From Saccoglossus kowalevskii (taxonomy: Eukaryota; Hemichordata; Enteropneusta; Harrimaniidae): 23,194 bases of DNA. The position numbers and the translations under genes were made by a program. This document shows positions 8,322-18,677 of the stretch, in pieces (within the stretch, counting starts at the first letter, position 1; the number at the start of each line of letters is the position of its first letter). The DNA is taken from NCBI RefSeq assembly GCF_000003605.2, contig NW_003120436.1, forward strand, positions 27,531 through 50,724, in the 5' to 3' direction. The notes under the pieces were generated by a model. The model was given only the letters and a program-made list of their open reading frames with translations. It did no database searches and had not been told where the DNA came from.

Positions 8322-8928
8322 CTAGAGGATGTAAAATTACAAGATAAAAGCAAGGTCCAAAGTGGGTATAGGATAATGACACACAGAATCTGTGCTGCAG
8401 AATCATGTATTACAATAAAAATTCTCTGTTTCTTGTTACATGGAAATTTTAAAATGATGCGGCGAGGCTAAAATGGGGGAAATATGAGACAAGTGCGAGT
8501 ACAAGCACATTTTGGAATGCTTTAGAAGGAAAAGGCTCATAGTTCAAAATTCTGCACGCGAAAACGAGAAACAGAGATATTTTTTTTTCACAGCCTTAAA
8601 GTTTTTCAGCACCAGTTCCCTCTTTTCATCACAAATTTAGAAAATGGTCCAAGTTTATAGTCAAAAGTTTCCTTCAGAAGACTGGGACAAAAATAGCCAA
8701 ATTTTTTGAGTCAAAACTGAAGATTTTGTCTGTTAGCTCCAAAATTAGGTTTCGCTTCCAAAAATATTGAAGAATATAAGAAAAAAGTGTGGACAAATTT
8801 GGGTGAGAAAGTCTGGTGATGATAAGGATAAATATTATTGTCTGGCCTGTGAACAATATATGACCCAGGTACAGTAACAGATTGTAAAAGATTTGTAGAA
8901 AAGAAACATCCATGGTACATGTACCAAG

Positions 8929-10570
8929 TAACAAAGCAATTGAGCTGATATTTTTAAAGAAGTCAAAAATAGCTTTTTTTACTAGAAATGGACAAAAGTA
9001 TTTGCTAAAAATTGAGAATTGAAATGAACAAATCTCACACAGTTACATGCCATGTATCTCAGCAATTGAGCTGGTAGTTTTCAAGAAGAACTTGAAAATA
9101 GCATTTTCTACCAAGAGTGACAAAAATATTTGCTAAAATTAGCAAATTGAAAATATCAACACAAAAATGAACAAGTCATTAAAAATTACACAGTCTCCAT
9201 TAAATTTGTGAAAGTTCTCTTTGTGCTTGTCATATTAAAGTGGAGGGGTTGTTGTCAGCGTGTCCTTGAAACTTGAGTCCAAAGTGACGTATACAACAGA
9301 TTGTTTATTTACATCAAATTCGAACACGTGTTGCGTGACGACCCCTCCAGTTTAAGACATAGCAAAGAAAAACATAGATCACAAGTGAAAGCATGTCCAA
9401 GATACCACATTTAAAAAAAAAACAAGATGCATGCCAGTCGGCCATCTTTTATCCAATTGCGAAAACATTTTTCATGGACATGTATCCTAACATGTATAAT
9501 CTATGAACCAATTTTGAATAAAAACTGACAAAAAGCATGTCCAAAATACAACATTTTCAAAAAACAAGATGGCTGCCAGTCGGCCATTTTGAATCAAATC
9601 ACTAAATCACTGCATGTGCATATGTCCCACATAAAGTACTAGGCACATGCAAAGAATGAACGAAATTGGTCTAAAAGATTCTGAAATATGATTTGCACGG
9701 ATGCACACACAGACGGACGGACGGACAGACACACACACACAGACAGTCGAAGGACATGTATTCTAACATGTATAATCTATGTGCCAAATTTGAATGAAAA
9801 CTGACAAAGCATGTTCAAAATACTTCATTAAAAAAAAACAAGATGTCTGCCAGTCAGCCATCTTTTATTCAATTGCGAAAGAAATTGTCATGGACATGTA
9901 TTCTAATATGTATAATCTATGAACCAATTTTGAATGAAAACTGACAAAGCGTGTCCAAAATACAACATTTTCAAAAAAACAAGATGGCTGCCAGTAGGCC
10001 ATTTTGAATCCAATCACTAAACCACTGCATGTGCATATGTCCCACATAAAGTACTAGGCACATGCAAAGATTGAAAAAAATTTGACCAAAATATTCTGAA
10101 ATATGATTCCGCACGGATGCACGAACAGACGGACAAACGGACGGACAGACAGACGCACGGATGGACGCACACACAGACAGTCGGAGGACGTGTATCCTAA
10201 CATGTATAATCTATGTACCAAATTTGAATGAAAACTGACAAAGCATGTCCAAAATACGACATTTTCAAAAAACAAAATGGCTGCCAGTCAGCTATTTTGA
10301 ATAAAAACCACTAAACCACTGCATATGTCCCACAATAAGTACTAGGCACATGCAAAGAATGAATGGAATCGGTCTGACGAATTCTAAAATATGACTCTGG
10401 ACGAACGGACGGACGCACGGATGGACGGACGGAGACCAAATTATAGTACACAGATCCAACCTTGTTTTCAAGAAGGAATTCGAAAATGGATTTTTTTACC
10501 AAAAATGACAAAAATATACGCTAAAACTAGAGAACTCAAAATACTGTCACAAACTGAACAAATCTAATAG
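8929..10570. repeat. Compound interspersed/tandem repeat block with GACGGAC simple repeats
   Basis: Two repeat families interleave. Type 1 appears near 8929-9050, 9055-9180 and 10455-10570, marked by TTTCAAGAAG..AAAATAG/GGATTT, AAATGACAAAAATAT and GCTAAAA. Type 2 recurs from about 9405 to 10440, marked by GGACATGTATYCTAACATGT, AAAACAAGATGGCTGCCAGT and ATATGTCCCACATAAAGTAC, and ends in (GACG)n/(CACA)n runs near 9710-9745, 10125-10180 and 10400-10432. Copies are tandem but some are truncated, which suggests unequal exchange within a dispersed family. Minus-strand open frames rich in SVRPSVRP come from the simple repeat. Confidence 0.8.
9235..9355. mobile_element. TTAA-flanked MITE, copy 2
   Basis: TTAA stands at both ends (9235-9238 and 9352-9355). 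The ends are inverted: AGTGGAGGGGTTGTTGTCA on the left, and ACTGGAGGGGTCGTCAC on the right read from the minus strand. The element is about 121 bp with no coding content. TTAA duplications are used by piggyBac- and Kolobok-type transposons. The same end type occurs at 6841-7005. Confidence 0.75.
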
Positions 10571-10740
10571 AGGTCCACCTAAGACAGTATGCGGCAGCAT
10601 AGATGCATGGTTGGAACTCTCATCTTTGTCCATAAGTAATTTCTATTTATATTTAATGTTTGCTTGGAATCCATTTCAGTTGTGAAAATAATTATTAATC
10701 AAATTTGTTTTCAGCAAAAATAAGATTGAATATAAACTAC

Positions 10741-10998
10741 CTGTGTATCTATTGCATCCGAGTAGTTTTCAGGTAAGGATTTTGACAAAGCGCTGTAATC
10801 AGGTAATATGAATCCACCATCAGTGTCTTCATCTTGAAACACAGCATTATTCAAACTTTCTACTTCCTGTCTGTTGAGGGTTACTGCTAGTAAATCTGTT
10901 TTCAATACTGTAGGTTTTTCACCAGAGACTTTATTCACTAGAATGGCAGACTGGATGTTTTCTAAGGTTGTGAGCAAAGAAAGCGTCACATTTCGTCT
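10741..10998 (-). CDS. Exon 11: GAIN-region helices
   Basis: This 258-nt exon has acceptor CATTGATTACAG and donor ACACAG|GTAGTT, phase 0 at both ends. It encodes RRNVTLSLLTTLENIQSAIL, then VLKTDLLAVTLNRQEVESLN, and a segment FILPDYSALSKSLPENYSD. FxLPD is a conserved short motif of this part of polycystin-1-like proteins. Confidence 0.92.
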
Positions 10999-11492
10999 CT
11001 GTAATCAATGAGAAAAATAAGTTTTATTGAATATGATGATATCACAAGAATAGTGCAGTATGGGGATTGTATCAACCGGCACTTAACAGAGGTCAATGCA
11101 ATCCCTAACTTACACTACAGTGCATACTTTGTAGTATTCTCATAGTAACCTTAATATTATACATTTTTTTTCCTGCTTGTAATAATAATAATTTAATGAG
11201 AGATAACAGCCAATGAATAATATTTTGCACTGTTCAAATTTTTGGCTTCAGTGACAGGAGTCCTATTTCCATCAGTGTGCATACAGGGTCTACAATCAAG
11301 AAAAGTTTGTTTAATTTCAGTATAAATAGAAAAGCAATTTGATAGCAAATCAAGCCAAGCCTGGAAACTGTTTACTTTGTTTTTATGCAAATTACTTATA
11401 AAAACAAAAGGATAGTAACATCTGAACACTGTCACAATGTTGATAATGGTGCAAACTTTGTGATTTGTGAAAATAGAATTCTAATAACTAAC
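10999..11492. other. Intron with one diverged MITE-like copy
   Basis: This 494-nt intron contains the repeat at 11053-11173, related to 12931-13083, and otherwise nothing recognised. Confidence 0.65.
11053..11173. mobile_element. Small MITE-like repeat (copy 1, degraded)
   Basis: Segments CAGTATGGGGATTGTATCAA, AGAGGTCAATGCAATCC and ACTTTGTAGTATTCTCATAG line up in order and spacing with the element at 12931-13083. The left inverted end is not recognisable. It is a diverged, probably old copy. Confidence 0.5.
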
Positions 11493-11711
11493 TCCTGCAT
11501 TTAGTGACTGGCTGTTTGTTTCCTTGTTGTCATCGTCTGTGGCATTATTTATGTCGTCTTGTATTTCTGATGAAACCAACGATGCACCTATGATGTTAGA
11601 TAAACCGGACATGATAGTCCGTGCTACCGTTTCAACAACTTCTCCCCCAGTACTAGATGACACTGACTTCAGAAAACTACCCATCTTGTCATATGCTGAA
11701 GCAGCTTGTGC
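11493..11711 (-). CDS. Exon 10: GAIN-region helices
   Basis: This 219-nt exon has acceptor TGTTTTTAG and a somewhat weak donor GCAGGA|GTTAGT, phase 0 at both ends. It encodes AQAASAYDKMGSFLKSVSSS, then VVETVARTIMSGLSNIIGAS and an acidic, Asn-rich tail. The amphipathic helices continue the GAIN subdomain A region. The donor departs from the usual GTRAGT but is the only one that keeps phase with the next exon. Confidence 0.9.
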
Positions 11712-12622
11712 CTAAAAACAAAGAGTAGGTAGAAATATTAGACAATTGGATACATGTCTGTGTATCGGTAACTATCACAACCGAGATCAAAGGATCTTTT
11801 TTGCATTGCATCTTACTAAACCAATGAGGATGAAAACTTTAATTTACAATATTTTTACATAATTTGGTTTACTGTATTACATCATCATAAAAAAGTGTTA
11901 CATTTATGGGACTATTTTATTTGAGGGTGTTATACACCACCTGATCACCGCACATGTCAAAAGTAGTGCGATGGGTGCTCAAAACGGTGGAATAAATAAC
12001 TCTCCGGTTAATTTGATATCTGTGTTCCTGAGACAATACGTTATAGTATGAATTATCATAAAATAAAAAGGTTTTTGGCAGCAAACTTGGCAATAATCGA
12101 TCAATGAAATAATGAAAAAAGTCTAAGAGAGCATTTACTTTACCTGTATGAATAGTAAAAACATACACACTTAGAGTTATAAATATTGCCTCTTAGTAAA
12201 GTAATATATGACTTCAGAAACAAGACATGAATGTCATAGTCCCCGTCATTTAATTATAAAATACTCATGTTAAAATAATACATGGAACATCTGCAAACAA
12301 TTGAATTAATATGTACACTATGAAGAAATCACAAAGTCATTGTTTCCATAGCAACAAGTTCGACTACCCTTGATTTCTCAGCATTTAACAACAGATCCAG
12401 AGTTTTAGTCTTTCTAAAATTTTCATATGTTCACTGGCTAACTGTGGCCATCCTTAAAATATTTCAATTGAAAAGAACCAAGAATCACTCACACAACATA
12501 AGTTGTAAAGTTGTAAATTGCAAGTCAATGGGTTTTTTCATTAAAAACGCCAATCAAGCACAGAAGAACTTCACAGACAAGATGAAAATCATTTAAATTA
12601 TGGGAGAGAAACACCAATTCAC
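11712..12622. other. Intron, nothing recognised
   Basis: This 911-nt AT-rich intron has no repeat array, element or coding frame that I can support. Confidence 0.7.
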
Positions 12623-12748
12623 CTGTGCATCTTCTGACACTTCATCTTTTTCTTGTGTAGCCATGTTGATAGCATCTGATGTCTGCTGCAACATTTCTAA
12701 AGATTCCACTGGCATGAGGGATAGTGTTTTCACCAACACTGTGCGTAC
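12623..12748 (-). CDS. Exon 9: GAIN-region helices
   Basis: This 126-nt exon has acceptor CCAACTATAG and donor GCACAG|GTGAAT, phase 0 at both ends. It encodes VRTVLVKTLSLMPVESLEML, then QQTSDAINMATQEKDEVSED ending in AQ. The pattern I/V-R-x-x-x-x-x-x-L, TS-x-x-I, T-x-x-x-x-E-x-S-x-x-A is typical of the helical part of polycystin-1 GAIN regions. Confidence 0.9.
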
Positions 12749-14223
12749 CTATAGTTGGAGTTTACATAAAATATTCAGAATTATCCCAAGATCAGATAAT
12801 TGTTATAACAAAATTAATTTCCATGCCAAGTTGAATCCTAAAATCGCTAAAAATGTAATTCCACACAAAAAAAAGCTTTCAGTATAAACTAAATATTGCA
12901 GCAAATGTTCTTCTCTATGAAGTATATATTACTAGTATGAGGTTATTACACAGTGTGCACAACGACAGTACAGGGAGAGTATCGAGTGACACGCAGCGGA
13001 GGTCGATGCGATCGTGTACTGTCTGAGTGTATACTTTGCAGTATCCTCGTAATAACCTTATTAGTATACATCTTTTCCTCCCACGAATACATCATGAGAA
13101 TGCGGAAATCCAAAGCGTGTAGAACAGATTCATGAACTTTTTTGTCTGGGGTTCAGTCAAACACTGGGGCCATGTTTGTTTTTATTATTAGAGGACACTT
13201 ACGCACATAATCGTTCCATATTTGGAATTTGCATTTCCTAATATGGTAGGATGAAAATACCCAGTGCAATACCACAAAAATACGGCACACTGTAACTTAT
13301 GGTGTTACAGTGACAGATGTATAATAATAGTATAAATTACTAGTAGAGGGTGGGCTTACCGTATGCACAAGGACCACCTTAGAAAAGATAATTTTTTTTG
13401 GGGGGGGGGGGTTTGAAATTGTAACCATCTTCCTACCAATGAAAAACTATTCAAATAAAATTGTTTGTTCACAGGGCTGGTCACCGAGAAATATTACGTC
13501 TTTTGAGGAAAAAATTGCAAAACAATCGAGTCGTCATTGATTTCCACAACATTTTTTACAATGAATAAACAAACATGTTCATAAAAATACACACATTTTA
13601 TTACAATGTGCTTTACATATCGTCTGAATTTACTGTGCAAAAATGAGTATCATGGTTTGTGGGAAAACAGTTGAAGGCAAGATCTTTATCATTATTTTCA
13701 TTGGAGAATGTTCTCGATTGTACGCAAACTCCCAATACAAAGCAATTTTTGCCATGATGTTTTTCATGATGATTTGACCTGAAACAACTTCCTTTGACCT
13801 AACAGGTCACGCTTTCGTTAACTAATCAAAATGCTGTGTCGTACAGACAAAGTTCTCTGATTATTTCAGAAGTAATTTTTTCAACGCAATGTTGAAGTGA
13901 ATTACCACGATGTTAAAATGAGATCCACTATCCACTATTGCGAATACTATGGTTTCCTTGTCCAGGGGAACAGTAAAGACGCAGTTATTAGGGAGTGGAA
14001 CATTATTTAAAAGGGAAAAAAATGTTGTGGCTGTCTTGGTTTCATTGAGATTTTGGCGGCCATTTATACATGTAAAGGTCTATTAGAACACACACCTTCA
14101 ACTTTCAACTCAATTTTTGTAACAAGTGTTACATTTTTTTCAGAGTAAAAGGAAGCTACATTCATGGATGTGATAATCTGTTTTGGTAGCCAACTAACTT
14201 AATGCTAATATTCCTACAAATAC
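12749..14223. other. Intron with one MITE-like copy and a G12 tract
   Basis: This 1,475-nt intron has no supported exon. It contains a small element at 12931-13083 and a T8-G12 tract at 13392-13411. The remainder is ordinary AT-rich DNA. Confidence 0.7.
12931..13083. mobile_element. Small MITE-like repeat (copy 2)
   Basis: The edges ACTAGTATGAGGTTATTAC and GTAATAACCTTATTAGTA are near inverse complements. The interior (CAGTACAGGGAGAGTATCGA, GGAGGTCGATGCGATCG) and the right end (ACTTTGCAGTATCCTCGTAA) are diverged copies of the stretch at 11053-11173 in a neighbouring intron. It has no coding content. Confidence 0.6.
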
Positions 14224-14430
14224 CTCAGTATTCTGTCTCTTATCCTCTTCCTTCTGTTTTGTATTGTTTGTTGACTGTGCATTCAACCACGAACTGACCG
14301 TACCAATCAGCTGTGTGGCTCTTTGCATATCTCCTGCCTTCATCATCGACTCAAGCGCAGAGTCTTCCGCCATTGTGAGATCCACAACTTTTTCACCGAC
14401 AGCGTCTGAATCTGTTTCAGGTTCCATAAC
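14224..14430 (-). CDS. Exon 8: REJ to GAIN helical region
   Basis: This 207-nt exon has acceptor ATAATTCCAG and donor CTGAG|GTATTT, phase 0 at both ends. It encodes VMEPETDSDAVGEKVVDL, then a helical acidic/basic stretch including MMKAGDMQRATQLIGTVSSW and ends in a charged tail. A-x-x-GD followed by L-I-x-x-x-S-x-x-LN is the family pattern right after the REJ Ig folds. Confidence 0.93.
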
Positions 14431-14500
14431 CTGGAATTATTGAGTTATGACATCATGATATCAATTCTCCTGAATTAGTAATGTACAGAAGTTACATACA

Positions 14501-14704
14501 ATAAAATACTTTATTTTTAATATATGGAATTAATTTTCGCTGAAAAGACATACCGGTAATGGGTGTTTTGTATGGAATTTATTTCCACTGATTTTTGATG
14601 AGTTGAATGTGAAATATAGGAAAAAAAGTATATTTCCTGGATTTTATTTTCACTGATTTATCCCTTCAGCGAAAATAGCGAAAATTAATTCCAAGTAATT
14701 AAAT
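14501..14704. mobile_element. Palindromic MITE-like element, copy A
   Basis: It starts ATAAAATACTTTATTTTTAA, followed by GGAATTAATTTTCGCTGAA. It ends TTCAGCGAAAATAGCG, then AAAATTAATTCC, the inverted counterpart. The outermost right end has decayed. Confidence 0.7.
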
Positions 14705-14918
14705 TCACAATGAATGTGTTCACCTGTCAGTTATGTTAAACTGAAGTCTTGATAAAGTAATATTCACTAGAAAGGTACATCATGTATGTGTGAATTCTGA
14801 ATGTAACATTGATTCTAACATGATATATTGATAACGTTATACATGCATACAGAAGTTTGACTGTGAAGAGTCATAGACAGATGGTCACATACATTCACGT
14901 AATAGCTATATGGATAAA

Positions 14919-15132
14919 ATACTGTAAAATACTTAATTTTAGCTGCAATAAATTTTTGCTGAAAAGACATTTTTGAGTGTTTTGTATGGAATTTATTTTC
15001 AATGTTTTTTGACGAGTTGAATGTAAAATATAGGAAAAAAAGTATATTCGCTGGATTTTATTTTCACTGAATCATTCCTTCAGTAAAAATAGTGAAAATT
15101 AATTCCAAGCGAAAATTAAGTATTCTACAGTA
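14919..15132. mobile_element. Palindromic MITE-like element, copy B (most complete)
   Basis: It begins TACTGTAAAATACTTAATTT and ends with the approximate reverse complement AATTAAGTATTCTACAGTA. The inverted ends extend about 45 bp (GCTGCAATAAATTTTTGCTG inside the left end, AGTGAAAATTAATTCC inside the right). TA at the edges would suit a Tc1/mariner-type MITE. That superfamily call is inference only. Confidence 0.75.
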
Positions 15133-15143
15133 TATGGATAAAA

Positions 15144-15354
15144 TACAGTAATTTAAAAATACTTTATTATAGATGGAATTAATTTTCGCTGGAAAGACAT
15201 TTTTGGGTGTTTTGTATGAAATTTACTTTCACTGGTTTTTGGCGAGTTGAATGTAAAATATAGGAAAAAAGGTATATTTGCTGGATTTTATTTTCACTGA
15301 ATCATATTCCTTCAGCGAAATTAATTCCAAGCAGAAATAAAGTATTTTACAGTA
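15144..15354. mobile_element. Palindromic MITE-like element, copy C
   Basis: The left end reads AAATACTTTATTAT, then GGAATTAATTTTCGCTGG. The right end is its approximate reverse complement (TTCAGCGAAATTAATTCC, then AAATAAAGTATTTTACAGTA). The internal body (TGTAAAATATAGGAAAAAA, TTTTATTTTCACTGAATCAT) is shared with copies A and B. Confidence 0.75.
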
Positions 15355-15487
15355 CGTCAATTCTGTTACTAAATTTAAGAGTATCTTTAAGGCTAATAAG
15401 TTTATTTTTATAATTAATTATACAGCTAAAATGATTTTTGGTTTATTGGTGCGGAATATGAAATGTATTATGCTGAATGAAACCTAC

Positions 15488-15633
15488 CCTTGCATGTGTA
15501 GTAACTTGTACAGTAGCTCCATATACGTCAGAGACTCTGACTACAATATCAATAGTATAATTGTTCTGAGCCAGGCCCAATGGTAAATAAATCGATGGTC
15601 GATATGGATCGTTTCCATAGTACAGCAAAGAAC
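15488..15633 (-). CDS. Exon 7: end of REJ domain
   Basis: This 146-nt exon has acceptor TTGATACTAG and donor AAGG|GTAGGT. It enters in phase 1 and leaves in phase 0. It encodes GSLLYYGNDPYRPSIYLPLG, then YTIDIVVRVSDVYGATVQV. The Y-x-I-x-V-x-V-x-D-x-x-GA ending is the last Ig-like strand pair before the helical region. Confidence 0.93.
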
Positions 15634-16140
15634 CTAGTATCAAAATACACATGTATTAATGTCAATATAAAACGTATTTATGTGGTAAAAGGTTATGTCA
15701 AAATTTTTCAACTTTTCAACAAAACTGGTCATACAGCGAAAACCATTGCAGTTTGAAAATTGGATAGTAAAACTGCTTGTGTTTTTATTAAACTAGTCTA
15801 AGTGAAAATAAACATGTGCCTAGAAATAACACACACTGACTCAGAGAACATCAGAGACAAAGTAGCCAAGCATTATTATATACATGCTTTTATACTCTTG
15901 TTTGACGACAGATTCTTGTTACTACAATATTATTTGATTTGACTTTAATAGGATTATTATTTTAATTTTTATTATTGGATATTAAAGATTATTATTATTT
16001 TTTCAGTTATCATCAAACAGGACAAAAAGTTACACATTGCACATATTGAACCGTCCAGCTGAATCAATTAACGTCAACATGGCATGTGCATATTTAGAAA
16101 GAAGACATTCATAACTGTCAGACTTCTCAATCATACACAC
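15634..16140. other. Intron, nothing recognised
   Basis: This 507-nt AT-rich intron shows only short ATT-rich stretches near 15945-16005. Confidence 0.75.
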
Positions 16141-16371
16141 CTGCTTTATGATCCAAAGAATTGATAGTTGCTCTTTTCTCTCCTCCAGTAATAACAGAAA
16201 ACTCGTACATGAGTGGGAGGTCATCATCACTGAAACCTTGACAATTGAGGGTAAAGATAGTTTCGAGAAGATAACCAGATATCGGTGATACTGTGCATGT
16301 ACCGGGTGACGGCGGTGAATTCACGATAACGGCATACTCAGAAAATCCTTCTTCTCTTCCAATAACTGTGC
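16141..16371 (-). CDS. Exon 6: REJ domain
   Basis: This 231-nt exon has acceptor TTCTCATAG and donor GCAG|GTGTGT, phase 1 at both ends. It encodes GFSEYAVIVNSPPSPGTCTV, then SPISGYLLETIFTLNCQGFS and DDDLPLMYEFSV. N-x-PP-x-x-G-x-C-x-V-x-P-x-x-G and C-x-G-(F/W)-x-D-D-D-x-PL-x-Y-x-F are conserved REJ features of polycystin-1. Confidence 0.96.
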
Positions 16372-17541
16372 CTATGAGAACCACAAACTTGTAAGATTAA
16401 TGTTTTTTGTTTGTTTTTTCATTTCAGGAAATATGTAATCAAAGAAAATTGCATAAAATTATTAAAACTTTTGTTGAAACAAAAAAGAATATGTATTCTT
16501 TTCATTTTCTAAAACCACACAGTTGGTCTGATTTTTAAGGTTTTTACAATTTCTGTGAAAATGTATTTATTATATCAATGTGGGTACAGTGAAAAAGATG
16601 CTTTAATTTAAGCTGTTTTGGTCTGATTGTATGATTTATCCACTTAAATTTAAGCATTTGAAAATTACTAACCAGGCTTTTTAAGAAAATGACATGGCAC
16701 ACCTTTAACCTTATATGCTTTAATTTTCAATATATAGAAATCAGTTATCTCAGAGAACCATGATTGTGAACACTTTCAAATATTAGGATTTAGTTTTATA
16801 TTAAATCCCAAAATGATTTTAGCCAGCCATATTTAATGAAATCTAGAACTAATTGACATGCCTAAATGACATCATACAATACCCATACCAATTTTGTAAA
16901 AAAAAATGGACAATGCATATCAGAGAAAGTTAGTTATGCCTACCATCCCTCTTGGGATCTCGGCCCTGTGCCAGTTTTTCCACACCGGACATCAGGTGTC
17001 AGAGAAATGGCTGTTAAATCAGTTTTGTGAGGAATGGCTGTACAAAACTAATTTAATTTAAAACAAAATTAATAGTCCTTACTTTGTCCAAACAGAAACT
17101 AAAAATCATGAAAATAAGAGAAATTTTCTTATTCTCAAATTAAATTGTTCAAGCAATAAAAAAAAACAATGTTGATGACACGCTAGGACCCCACTAGGTG
17201 AGTAGGAAAGTGGCAATCCTGTTAAAATACTTGTAATAAACACTGTAAAATAGGTTGAAATAGCTAAGCGTCATTTTAGCTAATCAGAGAAATTACAGAT
17301 TAGCTAAATTAGCTAAAATAGCATGCTAGCTAAAAATACATGTTTTACACAATGGTGCGTGACGATCTATTTGTGTGGTTGGATGGTGATGGAGATTCAT
17401 GGATGTCTATTGGGGGGGGGGGGCGACTATGTCCCGCTAACAGGACTTTATTTTTGCATGAATGAAATCAGGGTTCTACATGCATAATTCACAAGAAGAA
17501 GGTGGACGAAATCAGATCAGTTTTTTGTTAATTGCACTCAC
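16372..17541. other. Intron with G12 tract and AGCTAA-rich patch
   Basis: This 1,170-nt intron holds no exon. Around 17255-17340 the string TAGCTAA recurs several times and includes a near-palindrome (AGCATGCTAGCT). A run of 12 G on the plus strand lies at 17412-17423. The rest is AT-rich and unremarkable. Confidence 0.65.
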
Positions 17542-17783
17542 CACTAAGTTTTAGTTTGTAGCTTTCATCAGTGTTAGTGAAAACATCTACATTGATGGCT
17601 AGATTCTTTCCAAATATACCAGTGCTCGTCATTGCATCTAGATCGATGTTCGTCAAAGTACCGTCTTCATATAACAATTCCCATTTGTAAGTAATCTTTG
17701 ATAACGTGGTACAGTCGGAACAATGAGCAGATAACACCAGTCGTTTTGATGGGTTCATTTTCTCATCACAATTCTGCAAACAT
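17542..17783 (-). CDS. Exon 5: REJ domain
   Basis: This 242-nt exon has acceptor TTTCCAACAG and donor AGTG|GTGAGT. It enters in phase 2 and leaves in phase 1. It encodes CLQNCDEKMNPSKRLVLSAH, then CSDCTTLSKITYKWELL and ends SYKLKLSG. C-x-x-NC, NPS-x-RL-x-L-x-x-x-C-x-x-C and Y-x-W-x-L are the most recognisable REJ signature, so this exon anchors the family call. Confidence 0.96.
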
Positions 17784-18487
17784 CTGTTGGAAAATTACAT
17801 AATTATCATTTATTTAAAGTTGTCTTCATTCAAACGAGTTCACTGTATAGATCAAGTCAGAGACAAAAATAGTTAAATTCTGCTGACCTTGCCCATTGTA
17901 TACTTGATTAGTTATGTATGTTCATGAACTATTTTTATTATGGACGTCAGAAGTTTGATTTTTCGGTAAAGGTGTATTATCTGCTAAAACATTTGAATGT
18001 CTTTACCATTTATAATCAATTAATGCGCCATGAACCGATTGTTACAAATTTATTGTATGCAACACAATTTTGAATTCTGTATTGAGAATTCAAAGCATGT
18101 TCAGTCTTGAACATGCTCAAGTCAACTATGAAACTAGAAAGTTTGAAATGTTTCGTATTCATTTAAAGTTTGCTTGCATGCAGTATATTGGGAATGAATG
18201 TTAAGAGTTCTCCAATAAAGTCAGAAGGAAGATCCGGAATGCATGAAGAAAAATATAAGAGGCAGCTGTGCTCATCAATCGTAAGGGAATGTTTTGGATT
18301 TTAATTTAAGAAAGCCACATTAGAGACATGAATTTCAAGTGCAATTTGCTAGCCTTTAAGACTCCCTAAGATGCTGAAAACTCAAAAATTACAGCCATTC
18401 GGCTACTAAATACAACTTTAAACCATGAGCATGAGGGAATGCGTTTCATTTCATTTCAATGGCAGATTACAGAAATGATCAGTATAC
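17784..18487. other. Intron, nothing recognised
   Basis: This 704-nt intron has no coding frame, tandem repeat or element that I can support. Confidence 0.7.
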
Positions 18488-18677
18488 CTGATTGTCATGC
18501 TGGGGGGATTACCAGCGACAATACTAATCAGCTGTTGAGCTGTTCCACCAATTCGGTTTAATTTTTTGAATTCTAAATAAAACACATATTCTTCAGAAAC
18601 TTCTAACGTCTGTGCACTCAATGTGAATGATGCGCTTGTATAATCAGACAGATAAAATCCGTTGCCAAAGCAACCAC
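18488..18677 (-). CDS. Exon 4: REJ domain
   Basis: This 190-nt exon has acceptor ATTTTTCCAG and donor ATCAG|GTATAC. It enters in phase 1 and leaves in phase 2. It encodes GCFGNGFYLSDYTSASFTL, then SEEYVFYLEFKKLNR and QQLISIVAGNPPSMTIR. Y-x-F-x-L-x-V/F followed by Q-x-I-x-I-x-x-G-x-PP is the mid-REJ pattern preceding the conserved C-x-x-NC segment of the next exon. Confidence 0.93.

Larger units (their letters stand above)
8322..10740. other. Largest intron, dominated by repeats
   Basis: This 2,419-nt intron has no supported exon. It contains a TTAA-flanked MITE at 9235-9355 and a compound repeat block at 8929-10570, listed separately. The stretch 8322-8928 shows nothing recognisable. Confidence 0.75.
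14431..15487. other. Intron packed with palindromic MITE copies
   Basis: This 1,057-nt intron is largely made of three copies of the palindromic MITE-like family listed separately (14501-14704, 14919-15132, 15144-15354). No exon lies between. Confidence 0.75.

Noticed and set aside
9865-10511. Minus-strand open frames rich in Ser-Val-Arg-Pro repeats
   Set aside because: They are translations of (GACG)n simple repeats inside the interspersed repeat block.
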